DNA of 64,000 nt from Enterocloster clostridioformis (lineage in GTDB: Bacteria; Bacillota; Clostridia; Lachnospirales; Lachnospiraceae), in NCBI RefSeq assembly GCF_020297485.1, contig NZ_JAIWZC010000001.1, positions 1,736,001 to 1,800,000 of the forward strand, given 5' to 3'. A model generated the notes under the pieces. The model made no database searches and had not been told where the DNA came from. It saw only the letters and a program-made list of their open reading frames with translations. The number at the start of each line of letters is the position of its first letter. The stretch's first letter is position 1. Shown piece after piece: positions 8,865-17,100 of this stretch. A program made the position numbers and the translations under genes.

Positions 8865-9150
8865 GTTGTGCTTTCTCCAAAGCAAATTTTATGCCGTATT
8901 TACTCGTCCCCCGGCATCTGGAGTTGTCCTACCTGTTCGCAAAACAGCTTAAACCACGCCAGATGTTTCCATACTAACGCAGCCTCCCCTCATTAGGTGA
9001 GCGGCAGTCCCCACAAGTTTCCAACTGATATCATCCTCGCACAGCTTATGCGGCCGTCACAAGCCATCAAACCCCTGCCCGGGCTTATTTTGATTTGATA
9101 TATTTCGCAGCATTTCTGCTATGGCGTATCTCTCGTATGCTCGATTTCAG
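8865..9150 (-). ncRNA. Candidate structured RNA (unidentified)
   Basis: Read on the minus strand this block has several nested pairings without a long reading frame. AAGCC pairs with GGCTT around a GGGGTTTGAT segment. CGCA/TGCG form a small hairpin. CATCTGG pairs with CCAGATG about 45 bases later, enclosing a CTGTT-TTGCG-AACAG hairpin. GCTTT-GGAG-AAAGC closes the 3' end at about 8870-8883. This looks like a folded RNA rather than decayed coding sequence, but I cannot name the family, and strand and ends are estimates. Confidence 0.4.
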
Positions 9151-9279
9151 TTTTTGTTATAGGACAACTGAACCTATGCTATTTTCAATGTACAAAAAAT
9201 AAACCTTATATAATATAAATAGGATTAGAATGGGATTATTTAGAAATTTTATAGAAAAACTTTTGAGAAAATACAAAAT

Positions 9280-9308
9280 GCGCCCGACTGCAAAATGCAA
9301 TCGGGCGC
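9280..9308. terminator. Hairpin, likely bidirectional terminator
   Basis: GCGCCCGACTGCA and TGCAATCGGGCGC pair as a near-perfect 13-bp stem with a 3-base loop. The flanks are A/T rich but lack a long U-tract, so termination strength is uncertain. It lies downstream of the MATE fragment and upstream of the candidate RNA on the minus strand. Confidence 0.55.
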
Positions 9309-9410
9309 AAGTGAAATATAAACAGTATTATAGTGATGTGTGTAATCATCTATGAAGCCGAAATATCCCGTACCGGGGGGCGGGCTTTTTTTGATGAAAA
9401 GAATGTAACA

Positions 9411-10107
9411 TTATGTCGATACAAAAGAAACACGGCGGTAAAATATGTTTGAATTATTTTGGTGTTTTAAACGTAATATCGATACAATAGCGGAAGCTGC
9501 TACCGCACAAATATGGCTGATAAGTACGGCACCCCATATTCCGTTTAGCCCAAATCCTAAAAATGAAAGAAGATAAGCTAAAGGCATACGGACGACAATA
9601 TAGTAAAAAATCATTAACAACATACTTTTTGCAGGCTTACCAAAACCGTTCAATACTCCAAGAAAGCTATTTGTTACTGTATTTAGAACATAGCCGATAC
9701 CCACAATGGAAAAGTACACACCGACAATAGCTGCAACATCAGGGCTATTTACAAAAAGGCCGGAAAGCTGTCTTGAAAATGTTACTATGACAATAGAGAG
9801 AATTAAGAGCAGTAAACACCCATATTTCAAAGCGCACTTTAAATAATCTTTTGCGCGATCAACCCGTTGTCCACCGATACACTGACCTATAATTGCAGTT
9901 AAGACCATATTCAACGCCATAGCCGGATAGAAAAGTATAGTTACCAGTTTTCCGGTAATGCCATATGCCGCAATCTCAGTAATGCTGTATGTACTTACTA
10001 ACGCGGTTAAAAATGTTGTGCTTACCGCCGGAATGCTTTGTTGAATGACGGACGGTATGGCTTTTTGGACAAGAGGTAAAACAGCCGCTTTGTTGCTGCG
10101 TTCAGTT
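9411..10107 (-). pseudogene. MATE-family efflux pump, C-terminal fragment
   Basis: About 230 residues of a multidrug and toxin extrusion (MATE) transporter, with sequences such as KAIPSVIQQSIPAVSTTFLTALVSTYS interrupted here for length, and VLNTVTNSFLGVLNGFGKP, typical of the second half. The reading frame is open upstream to a TAA near 10105 without a start codon suited to the family. The N-terminal six-helix half is missing, so the pump cannot work alone. Confidence 0.8.
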
Positions 10108-10186
10108 TAAGCACATTTATAGAACATCTACAAGATTCCGTGTATGAAAAAGCAAAAACCTATAATAACAATTCCTTGAATCCCCT

Positions 10187-10849
10187 CTATTTGCTCATGT
10201 TCCATGCCATTTCCCAAAAGGCAAGCTCGTAACGGGAGCAGGCTACGAAGATATCTGTGAGGTGCTTGATCTGGTCCTCGGTGTAGCTGCAGGTCAGCCG
10301 GTCTGTTGTTTCCAGCAGCAATACATTCGTCTCACTGTAGTGGGGATCAGCATAACCCTTGACCCAATCTCCATAGAAAGGATGCTCCAGCGCCGCCGGA
10401 CGGTTCTCTACGATTTTTTTGGCGATTACCTCATAGCTGTAGGCACAAGACAGGATAGCGGCCAGAATTTCGGCCTCTCCCTCTTCATATGCCACCCGGA
10501 GCATATAGGAGGTATAGGAGAGATTATCCAGCGCCCGGGGTGTGGCCTTAAGTTCCTCCCAGGAAATCGAGAATCTGCCCATATAGCCACGGTGAATGTC
10601 CATCTCCCCTTCTGTCAGTAAGGTCACATATTTAGAAAACAGCTGGATTACCTCAGGGCTTTTGGCCTTGGCGATGCCCAACGCAAACACTTTAGCATAC
10701 TCCTCCAGATAGAGATAGTCCTGTATGATGTAATACTTGAATTTCTCCCGGTCTAACGTGCCGTCCTGGATCCCCCTCACAAAAGGATGCGCATTATAAG
10801 ACGCCCAAATATCCTTTGTTGCGGACAAAAGCCGCTCTGTTATCTTCAT
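10187..10849 (-). CDS. tenA: Aminopyrimidine aminohydrolase / thiaminase II
   Basis: A 220-aa TenA protein. It hydrolyses 4-amino-5-aminomethyl-2-methylpyrimidine to HMP, salvaging degraded thiamine. The family's catalytic residues are present at conserved positions: Asp44 (IIQDYLYL), Cys135 (AAILSCAYSYE) and a C-terminal glutamate pair in ELAFWEMAW. It is the last gene of the thiamine operon, and its start shares a base with the end of thiD. HMP released by TenA would feed ThiD directly. Confidence 0.93.
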   Translation of the reverse strand: MKITERLLSATKDIWASYNAHPFVRGIQDGTLDREKFKYYIIQDYLYLEEYAKVFALGIAKAKSPEVIQLFSKYVTLLTEGEMDIHRGYMGRFSISWEELKATPRALDNLSYTSYMLRVAYEEGEAEILAAILSCAYSYEVIAKKIVENRPAALEHPFYGDWVKGYADPHYSETNVLLLETTDRLTCSYTEDQIKHLTDIFVACSRYELAFWEMAWNMSK

Positions 10850-11655
10850 TACTCTGCCTCCTTTGCGTATACACCTGTCAGATTGAAATTGTGCTGCATA
10901 GGTCCCCGGCCCTTCCCCAAATTCAGCATGGCCCCCAGTGCGCCGGAAAGGTACTCTTTCGACCGCCGGATAGATGCGGGCAGGTCAAAGCCCTTAGCCA
11001 GATTGGCCGCAATGGCGCTGGAAAGCGTGCAGCCGGTTCCGTGCGTGTTTGGGTTATTGATGCGCGTTCCATGAAACCATGTCCCCACGCCGCCCGCATA
11101 GAGGAAGTCGTTGGCGTCATTGATGTTGTGCCCGCCTTTAAGCAGGACTGCGCAGCCGTAAGCGTTGCTGATCTGTTTTGCAGCGGCTTCAATGTCCTCC
11201 GGTCTGTGGATAACCATGCCGGAGAGGATCTCCGCCTCCGGGATGTTGGGCGTGGTCACGGCCGCCAAAGGGAGCAGACAGGTTTTCAGATTGTCCACCG
11301 CCTCTTCAGAAATCAGCCGGTCGCCGCTGGTCGCCACCATCACCGGGTCCACCACGACGTTCCTTGCCTGGTAGAAGCGCAGCCGCTCTGCGATTTTCTC
11401 AATCAGTCCGCAGGAGGCTACCATACCGATTTTCACCGCGTCAGGCGGAATGTCCTCGAATACCGCGTCAATCTGCTGCCCGAGAAAATCGGGTGTCATT
11501 TCTACAATTTCTCTTACGCCGATGGTGTTCTGCGCTACCAGCGCCGTAATAGCGCTCATGGCGAAAACACCGTTCATGGTCATCGCTTTCAGATCGGCCT
11601 GAATCCCGGCGCCTCCGCTGGGGTCTGTCCCAGCGATTGATAATGCTGTTCTCAT
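10849..11655 (-). CDS. thiD: Hydroxymethylpyrimidine/phosphomethylpyrimidine kinase
   Basis: A 268-aa ribokinase-fold kinase that phosphorylates HMP to HMP-P and HMP-PP in the cytoplasm. It begins with SIAGTDPSGGAGIQADLK, the HMP-binding signature, and carries GTGCTLSSAIAANLA near residues 208-222 (anion hole and catalytic Asp region; here the usual GTGCTLSSA motif). Length and motifs are normal. It lies 78 bp after the HAD gene and overlaps tenA. Confidence 0.95.
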   Translation of the reverse strand: MRTALSIAGTDPSGGAGIQADLKAMTMNGVFAMSAITALVAQNTIGVREIVEMTPDFLGQQIDAVFEDIPPDAVKIGMVASCGLIEKIAERLRFYQARNVVVDPVMVATSGDRLISEEAVDNLKTCLLPLAAVTTPNIPEAEILSGMVIHRPEDIEAAAKQISNAYGCAVLLKGGHNINDANDFLYAGGVGTWFHGTRINNPNTHGTGCTLSSAIAANLAKGFDLPASIRRSKEYLSGALGAMLNLGKGRGPMQHNFNLTGVYAKEAE

Positions 11656-11733
11656 TGCTATATCTCCTTTGCATTATTTTTATAGAGCGGCAAAAGGTGG
11701 TGCCCCCAATTTGCCGCTTAAAACTCCCAGCCG

Positions 11734-12393
11734 CTAAACCGGAAGGAAGTTCCTGAGTTTATCCAATTGCGTCAAATCTTTCAGGTATAGATCGGACAGA
11801 GTACAGATTTCCTCCTGATTCTTTTCATGGCTGTCATACACCGCCGCTACCGGAAACCCGGCCGCTTTCGCCGCTTTGACGGCATAGAGCGCATCGTCAA
11901 ACACAACTGTCTCTGCCTTCTTTGTTCCCAGGAAGCGAAGCGCTGCTTCAAAAATTTCCGGTTCGTCCTTGCCGTGACCCACCTCGTTGCAGGTAAAAAT
12001 CTCCCCAAAACAGGACAGCACCCCACACCGCTCCAGGGCATCCTCCACTAGATACCGGTCTGTGGCAGTGGCGATACACAGCTTGACTTTGCTCCGCTGG
12101 AGCTGTGCCAGCAGCTCCTTTACTCCCGCCTTCAGCGGAACCTCAAAACGGTAATACCGCTCCAGCATGGCGTTGACCCCAGCCATAATCTCCTTAATAC
12201 TCAGCGTCACACCATACTCTGTCTGGTAATAGCAGGCCGCCTGGTGCAGGCTCATATTTTTAAACGTATCGTTCAAATTCTCCCGCGGCTCATATCCGAT
12301 GGAGCGCAAATAGGTCTCGCCAATCGTATCCCAAATAAACATGGAATCCAACAGCGTACCGTCAACATCAAAAATCACGCCGCAAATCCTCAT
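11734..12393 (-). CDS. HAD-family phosphatase in the thiamine operon
   Basis: About 219 aa from the ATG at 12393, whose ATGA overlaps the thiE stop; a longer frame into thiE is not needed. It has FDVDGTLLDS (motif I nucleophile), the TATD motif II and the VVFDDALYAV motif IV, typical of beta-phosphoglucomutase-like HAD hydrolases. Its position between thiE and thiD suggests a role in thiamine metabolism, such as a phosphatase for thiamine phosphate or pathway intermediates. The substrate is inferred from context only. Confidence 0.8.
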   Translation of the reverse strand: MRICGVIFDVDGTLLDSMFIWDTIGETYLRSIGYEPRENLNDTFKNMSLHQAACYYQTEYGVTLSIKEIMAGVNAMLERYYRFEVPLKAGVKELLAQLQRSKVKLCIATATDRYLVEDALERCGVLSCFGEIFTCNEVGHGKDEPEIFEAALRFLGTKKAETVVFDDALYAVKAAKAAGFPVAAVYDSHEKNQEEICTLSDLYLKDLTQLDKLRNFLPV

Positions 12394-13031
12394 GCCCTTA
12401 CCATCCTCTCTGCCAGCGCCCGAAGCTCCTGGCAATTCCTCTCAATATCCTCTGCCGAGAAGATGGCGGATACCAGGGCCGCCCCGTCCACGCCGCTGCC
12501 GGCCAGGCTAAGAAGGTTGTCCCGGTTGATGCCGCCGATAGCTACGATGGGCACATCCACCGCGCTGCAAATATCCCGTAGGGTCTCGCTGGTCATCTGG
12601 TCCGCGTCAGCCTTGGTGCTTGTGGGAAACACCGCTCCCAAACCCAGGTAGTCCGCGCCGTCGTGGACAGCCTGACGGGCCTCCTCAACCGTGTGGACAG
12701 AGACACCGAGAATCATCGCGTCCCCCACCCGGCGGCGGACCTCCCCCGCCACCATATCTTCCTGGCCCACATGGATTCCGTCCGCCCCGCATGCGACGGC
12801 AATATCCACGTTGTCATTCACAATAAAGGGTATGTGGTACCGGCGGCACAGGGCGCAGATGTCCTTAGCCTCCTGAAGAAACGCCGCTTCGTCCAGCTCT
12901 TTCTCCCGCAGCTGCACACAAGTTACGCCGCCTTTCAATGCCGCTTCTACCTGCTCATAGAGAGTCTGCTCCCCGCTCCAGGTCCGGTCGGTGACAGCAT
13001 AGAGCAGCATATGCCGCTTATCGCATTTCAT
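12390..13031 (-). CDS. thiE: Thiamine-phosphate synthase
   Basis: A 213-aa TIM-barrel protein joining HMP-PP and thiazole phosphate into thiamine phosphate. Typical motifs are seen: LYAVTDR near the N-terminus, VQLREK, PFIVNDNVDIA, DGIHVGQED, GVSVHTVEEA, and VAIGGI in the phosphate-binding loop. It overlaps thiM by 14 bp upstream and the HAD gene by 4 bp downstream. Confidence 0.95.
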   Translation of the reverse strand: MKCDKRHMLLYAVTDRTWSGEQTLYEQVEAALKGGVTCVQLREKELDEAAFLQEAKDICALCRRYHIPFIVNDNVDIAVACGADGIHVGQEDMVAGEVRRRVGDAMILGVSVHTVEEARQAVHDGADYLGLGAVFPTSTKADADQMTSETLRDICSAVDVPIVAIGGINRDNLLSLAGSGVDGAALVSAIFSAEDIERNCQELRALAERMVRA

Positions 13032-13839
13032 AGTTTGCTCCTTTCTCCAGTTCCGCCGGGGTCAGGCGGTACATGGCGTCGATAATATAGTTCCGGTAAG
13101 AGGCGTTACCGTCCAGCCCTGTCATACGTTTGTAGGCGACTTCTCCGCACAGACCCATGGCGCACACGGCGGCCGCAGCGGCCTCCAGGGACTGATCCGG
13201 GTTTGCTGTGACAAAGGCCGCAGTCAGAGCAGAAAGCTGGCAGCCGGTTCCGGTGATGGAGGACATCTCCGGACGGCCGTTGCGTATACAAAAGGCCCGC
13301 TCCTCATCCGCCACAATGTCAATCGCTCCGGTAACGGCAATCACCGCCCCAATGCGCCTTGCAAGCTCCTTGACGAAGGATACTGCCCCATCCAGATTGT
13401 CTTCAGTCACCCGATCCGCCACATCAGCATCCACGCCCTTGGTGGTGCCGCTGCCGGAGGCAAGGGTCTTGATCTCCGAGATGTTGCCCCTAATTACCGC
13501 GAACTTCACTTCCTTTAGCAGCCGGAGGGCCGTGTCCGTCCGTAGCGTGGAAGCCCCGGCTCCCACCGGGTCCAGTACTACGGGGTGCCCCAGCTCGTTG
13601 GCACGCTTCCCGGCGGCAAGCATGGCCGGAATGGTGCGCTGATTCAGCGTGCCGATGTTGATGGTCAGTCCGCCGCAGATACTGGTAATCTCCACAGCGT
13701 CCCCCGGATCATCCGCCATAATAGGTGAGCCGCCGCAAGCCAGCAGCATGTTTGCGCAATCGTTGACAGTGACATAGTTGGTGATACAGTGAACCAGCGG
13801 GGATTTCTGCCGGACACTTTCAAAAATCTGTTCAAACAT
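13018..13839 (-). CDS. thiM: Hydroxyethylthiazole kinase
   Basis: A 273-aa ribokinase-like enzyme that phosphorylates the thiazole moiety for ThiE. It shows VHCITNYVTVNDCANMLLA, the substrate-binding start, and SITGTGCQLSALTAAF, the anion-hole/catalytic motif. It is the first gene of the operon, with AAAGGAG just upstream and about 290 bp between its start and the TPP riboswitch. The operon salvages thiazole and pyrimidine rather than making them, since thiC and thiG are absent here. Confidence 0.95.
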   Translation of the reverse strand: MFEQIFESVRQKSPLVHCITNYVTVNDCANMLLACGGSPIMADDPGDAVEITSICGGLTINIGTLNQRTIPAMLAAGKRANELGHPVVLDPVGAGASTLRTDTALRLLKEVKFAVIRGNISEIKTLASGSGTTKGVDADVADRVTEDNLDGAVSFVKELARRIGAVIAVTGAIDIVADEERAFCIRNGRPEMSSITGTGCQLSALTAAFVTANPDQSLEAAAAAVCAMGLCGEVAYKRMTGLDGNASYRNYIIDAMYRLTPAELEKGANYEMR

Positions 13840-13860
13840 AGTATGATACTCCTTTGTAAT

Positions 13861-14060
13861 GAGAGAAAACGGCCCTGTATAGCGGCGCCTTCCCCTAATG
13901 ATGACAGACCGCTAGAGTCTGCCGGTTGGAAAGATTCGGTCGAGGCTTACTGGCCTCCTCTCACGCCGGAACACGGCTTCCCATCGCTGTCATACAAGGT
14001 TCAGGGCGCTCCCCCTCAACCCGCCGCAGGCATACCGCGGTTGCTGTTCTCACATCCTTT
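13861..14060 (-). other. Structured leader between TPP terminator and thiM (unidentified)
   Basis: Roughly 200 GC-rich bases transcribed only if the TPP terminator is read through. Local hairpins are visible on the minus strand: GCCG-TGTT-CGGC, GAGGC-CAGTAA-GCCTC and GGCAGAC-TCTAGCG-GTCTGTC. A GGGAAGCCG...CCGGCG segment is reminiscent of corrinoid riboswitch cores, but the B12 box is not evident. Treated as an unassigned, possibly regulatory RNA element. Confidence 0.4.
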
Positions 14061-14073
14061 CCTTCAAAAAGCG

Positions 14074-14110
14074 CAAAAAAACAGGAGACACCTGCATAGG
14101 ATGCCCCCTG
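14074..14110 (-). terminator. Intrinsic terminator of the TPP riboswitch
   Basis: On the minus strand CAGGGGGCATCC and GGTGTCTCCTG form a stem around TATGCA, with one bulge, followed by seven U residues. It lies 20 bases downstream of the TPP aptamer and is the expected expression platform: TPP binding would favour termination before thiM. Confidence 0.85.
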
Positions 14111-14130
14111 AAAAAGTACCAATCTCCACG

Positions 14131-14213
14131 ACTTCCTCCGGCGGCATTATCCGCATCAGGTTCAAGGGTCGAAGGTCTACCTTCCTCTCAGCCTGTCACA
14201 CAAGCTCCCCTGT
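14131..14213 (-). promoter_or_regulatory. TPP riboswitch (THI element)
   Basis: The conserved THI-box segments are present in order on the minus strand: ACAGGGGAGC, GGCTGAGAGG, GACCCTTGAACCTGAT, GGATAATGCC and GGAGGAAGT. These match the thiamine pyrophosphate aptamer. It controls the salvage operon thiM-thiE-HAD-thiD-tenA through the adjoining terminator. Confidence 0.96.
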
Positions 14214-14393
14214 TTATTCTGTTAGCGCTATTATAGCATTCCAGTTTTTGCTTTGCAAGTGGCGGCCGCAGGAAAACTTGATTGGTATCAGCGCTTTTTA
14301 GAAAACCACTCCTCCATTGTCTGCAACAATTCCTCTTCCTCAATCACATAACTTCCTACAAAGTGCTTACAAGAACCTCTGCTTCTATGCATC

Positions 14394-15056
14394 TCAAATC
14401 AGTCTAAACGTGTTTTTATGATAATCAATAATCCCGTCCCGCTTCATGTAGGACAGCTCTCGTGAAAGTGCGCTGCGCTCCACGTTGAGGTATTCTGCCA
14501 TAGAGTTTCTATTCATCGGAATCGTAAATGTTCTTTTTTGTTGTTCGCGGGCTATACACTGTAAGTAGGTCAATATTTTCTCCCGTATTGTCGGACGCAG
14601 CAGACAATCTATACGTTCGTGCAGTACAAGCCCCTTTTTGGCAACAATGCTTATATAGTTGCGTAATAGCCTGTCATGCCGGGGGCAGGCCTTTTCGCAC
14701 CGGGCCAATACGCGTTCAAAAGGGATTTGCAATACCAGGACATCATCCTCCGCCTGTACAGTAACAGGACTTTTGTGTTCTAAACTTGCCGCTAAAATAA
14801 CCCCTATCTCGCTTCCCTTTTTCAGAAGAGAAATAAGAATCACTCTGTCAGAGGGATCCCACTTTATTGCGCGTCCATGCCCTGATAGCATAATTCCGAA
14901 GTCGTATACCTTGTTCCCTTCCTCAATGATATAGTCGCCTTTGGCGTACCGGACATACTTTGCACAGAGGCAATAAAGGAGCCCATCAATTTCCTCTGGT
15001 TCAATGGCGAAAAATAGATTTGTCTGCTTTAAATCTTCTATAAACTCACGCATCAC
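14394..15056 (-). CDS. Crp/Fnr-family transcriptional regulator
   Basis: A 220-aa protein with an N-terminal cyclic-nucleotide-binding-like beta roll (about 10-125, with KGDYIIEEGN and GSEIGVILAA) and a C-terminal winged HTH (about 165-220, NRNSMAEYLNVERSALSRELSYM). No FNR-type cysteine cluster is visible. It is divergent from the ECF S-component gene; a 7-bp inverted repeat in the shared intergenic region is its likely operator. The effector is unknown. Confidence 0.88.
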   Translation of the reverse strand: MMREFIEDLKQTNLFFAIEPEEIDGLLYCLCAKYVRYAKGDYIIEEGNKVYDFGIMLSGHGRAIKWDPSDRVILISLLKKGSEIGVILAASLEHKSPVTVQAEDDVLVLQIPFERVLARCEKACPRHDRLLRNYISIVAKKGLVLHERIDCLLRPTIREKILTYLQCIAREQQKRTFTIPMNRNSMAEYLNVERSALSRELSYMKRDGIIDYHKNTFRLI

Positions 15057-15070
15057 AATAACCTCGTTTT

Positions 15071-15114
15071 TTGTTGCGTGTGCAACAAGGCATTTGTCAA
15101 AATTGTACTATAAT
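15071..15114 (+). promoter_or_regulatory. Promoter with Crp/Fnr-type palindrome
   Basis: TTGTTGC-GTGT-GCAACAA (15071-15088) is a perfect inverted repeat of Crp/Fnr size. A TATAAT -10 box lies at 15109-15114 with no good -35, so a start near 15121 would put the palindrome centre near -41.5, the class II activator position. This suggests the divergent regulator activates the transporter genes. Confidence 0.7.
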
Positions 15115-15156
15115 AAAATCTGAAAAACAAGAGAAGAGAAAGGAAATCTCAAAATT

Positions 15157-15684
15157 ATGATCAAAGAAAGAACGCTTTGGATTACCCGCACAGCAGTTTT
15201 TATCGCCTTACTTGTCGTATTGCAGGCGGCTACCGGAGCATTAGGGAGCACTATTATTACTGGGTCTGTTGTGAATATGCTGATGATTGTTTCCGTTATG
15301 ACCTGCGGCATGATGTCAGGACTTTGCGTTGCTGTCATTTCGCCTGTTATGGCGAAGCTGATTGGAATAGGCCCTCTTTGGAGCCTGATCCCCTTTATCG
15401 TGGCAGGAAACATTACCCTCGTGCTGATTTGGCACTTCATTGGCAACAGGCGTTGGGGGCATAAATATACCGCACCAATGATTGCTTTGGCAGCTGCGGC
15501 AGCCGCCAAATTCTTGGTCCTATACCTTGGAATCGCGCAAATAGCCGTGCCGTTCTTTTTAAGATTACCGGCTCCGCAGGCGGCGGTGATTTCGAATATG
15601 TTCTCTATACCACAGCTGCTAACAGCCCTTTTGGGCGGCGGTGTTGCGCTGTTGGTACTTTCGCCGTTAAAAAAAGCAATCTAG
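15157..15684 (+). CDS. ECF transporter S component
   Basis: A 175-aa, very hydrophobic protein with about five to six membrane helices and a small-residue stretch (ALAAAAAAKFLVL), typical of substrate-binding S components of energy-coupling-factor vitamin importers. The shared A and T subunits are not in this window. Substrate is unknown; closeness to thiamine genes is suggestive, but it lacks a TPP riboswitch and answers to the Crp/Fnr promoter. AAAGGAAA precedes the ATG. Confidence 0.8.
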   Translation: MIKERTLWITRTAVFIALLVVLQAATGALGSTIITGSVVNMLMIVSVMTCGMMSGLCVAVISPVMAKLIGIGPLWSLIPFIVAGNITLVLIWHFIGNRRWGHKYTAPMIALAAAAAAKFLVLYLGIAQIAVPFFLRLPAPQAAVISNMFSIPQLLTALLGGGVALLVLSPLKKAI

Positions 15685-15701
15685 GGAGGGCGTGAACAGA
15701 G

Positions 15702-16190
15702 TTGAACACAGTTTTTACCTATTCGTTCTATGGTTTAGCAGCACTTTTACTGCTTTTCTCTTTTTTGAAAGACAAAAGAAAAACACTATTATCCTTAAAA
15801 AAGGCGTGGAAGATGTTTACAGGCGTCCTGCCGCAATTTGTTGCTATCCTGCTTTTTGTTGGGGTGGCGCTTGCGGTGCTTTCGCCGGAGACAATCAGAC
15901 GCATGATAGGCGAAGAAACGGGTTTTATCGGCATGCTCTTAGCTTCGCTTGTTGGTGCGTTTTCGTTAGTACCCGTTATGATTGCTTTCCCCATTGTTTC
16001 GGAACTTCTGAAAAGCGGCGCGGGCATAATCCAAATGGCGGTATTTGTTTCTACGCTCACTACGGTTGGGCTGATCACGATCCCGATAGAGACAAAATAT
16101 CTGGGTAAGAAAATAGCCGTTCTTCGGAATATGCTTGCATTTGTATTTTCCTTTATCACAGCTTACCTAATGGGGGTGTTGCTCAAATGA
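15702..16190 (+). CDS. Permease half, YraQ/DUF318-like (first)
   Basis: A 162-aa membrane protein with about four helices, starting at TTG 15702 after GGGAGGG. The segment GFIGMLLASLVGAFSLVPVMIAFPIVSELLKSG resembles the repeated core of two-domain permeases of the DUF318/ArsP type; it is broken up here to note only the GAFSLVPV and AFPIVSELLK motifs. Its stop overlaps the next gene by 4 bp. The two half-size proteins probably form one transporter. Confidence 0.65.
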   Translation: MNTVFTYSFYGLAALLLLFSFLKDKRKTLLSLKKAWKMFTGVLPQFVAILLFVGVALAVLSPETIRRMIGEETGFIGMLLASLVGAFSLVPVMIAFPIVSELLKSGAGIIQMAVFVSTLTTVGLITIPIETKYLGKKIAVLRNMLAFVFSFITAYLMGVLLK

Positions 16191-16720
16191 AAACAGCGAT
16201 AAAAAAGTATTGGTTTTTATTTGTAATGGTGCTTTGTAATCTCATCATTTGGCTCTATGACCCGGAGATTGGAAAAACAGCATTGGCCTTTAGCGGAAAG
16301 AACTTTATCAACTTCCTCTTTATACTTACGCCTGTATTCATCTGTATTGGCCTGATGGACGTATGGGTTGAACGTGAAAAAATGATACGAATTATGGGAG
16401 CGAATTCCGGTGTGAAAGGTGTTGCCGTAGCCATATTGTCTGGAACGATAACAGCCGTTCCCATATATGCGCTGCTGCCTGTTGCCGGGGTACTGTTGAA
16501 AAAGGGCTGCAGGATTTCAAACGTGCTGCTTTTCCTATGCACAAGCGCCAGTATCCGCATTCCTTTACTCCTTTTTGAAATATCCTCTTTGGGTGTGTCC
16601 TTTACACTGATACGGTTTGGGCTAAATCTGTTCGTCATTTTTGCGATTGCCTTTATCACTGAAGGGCTGTTATCCGATAAGGATAGAAAGGAAATCTATG
16701 AAAATGCAAATAACCTGTAA
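16187..16720 (+). CDS. Permease half, YraQ/DUF318-like (second)
   Basis: A 177-aa membrane protein with about five helices, translationally coupled to the preceding half. GTITAVPIYALLPVAGVLLKKG mirrors the GAFSLVPVMIAFPIVSELLKSG region of its partner, as expected for two halves of a pseudo-symmetric permease. Co-transcribed with the ECF S-component. Substrate unknown. Confidence 0.65.
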   Translation: MKTAIKKYWFLFVMVLCNLIIWLYDPEIGKTALAFSGKNFINFLFILTPVFICIGLMDVWVEREKMIRIMGANSGVKGVAVAILSGTITAVPIYALLPVAGVLLKKGCRISNVLLFLCTSASIRIPLLLFEISSLGVSFTLIRFGLNLFVIFAIAFITEGLLSDKDRKEIYENANNL

Positions 16721-17100
16721 TACAAATTGTCAAATTACTACTAGCGTCCTTTGGCATCGACCATAGCTAATCATTCATTCTCTTGCGCCGTTGTTGTTCT
16801 CTGCGCAGGAATACGAGGCCGGCTCGAAGGAAGCTCTATCTGGCTTTTATAGGGGCCAGGAATATACGTCCTTTACTGCATCATATAGTATTTTTTCTCT
16901 GAATTCTGCCAGAGGAATAGGCCAATGTGGGCGGATATATGTATTCCCGCACGTTGGTCAGCAAGATATTCGTCTATTAGGGGGCCGGAGATGCTCAAAT
17001 TGTCGAGGTCGCATTGACACAGCTTAGAAATGTAGGCGGCTCCCCGTTTTGGTCCTGGTATGGGTTCGGAAGCCGCTGCTGCTTCCTACTGAGTAGGTCC
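16721..17100. other. Unassigned spacer before the IS1182 remnant
   Basis: About 300 bases without a credible gene. Short open stretches exist but none resembles a known protein. The sequence probably contains the decayed left part of the following insertion sequence and the end of the permease operon. No clear terminator was found. Confidence 0.4.

Larger units (their letters stand above)
8676..9410. other. Gene-free stretch between IS630 and MATE fragment
   Basis: No open reading frame of credible length on either strand. It holds a GC-rich block at about 8865-9150 with many complementary segments (listed separately) and an AT-rich block at 9180-9270. A symmetrical hairpin lies at 9280-9308. 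The left side (8676-8860) shows nothing recognisable. Confidence 0.6.

Noticed and set aside
8865..9150. Decayed protein gene in the RNA candidate
   Set aside because: Short frames can be read but change phase and match nothing; complementary stems explain the block better.
10816..11640. Plus-strand 274-codon frame over thiD
   Set aside because: Antisense to an intact thiD; composition typical of a shadow frame.
13789..14301. Plus-strand 170-codon frame over the thiamine leader
   Set aside because: It covers the TPP riboswitch and terminator on the opposite strand and has no recognisable protein features.
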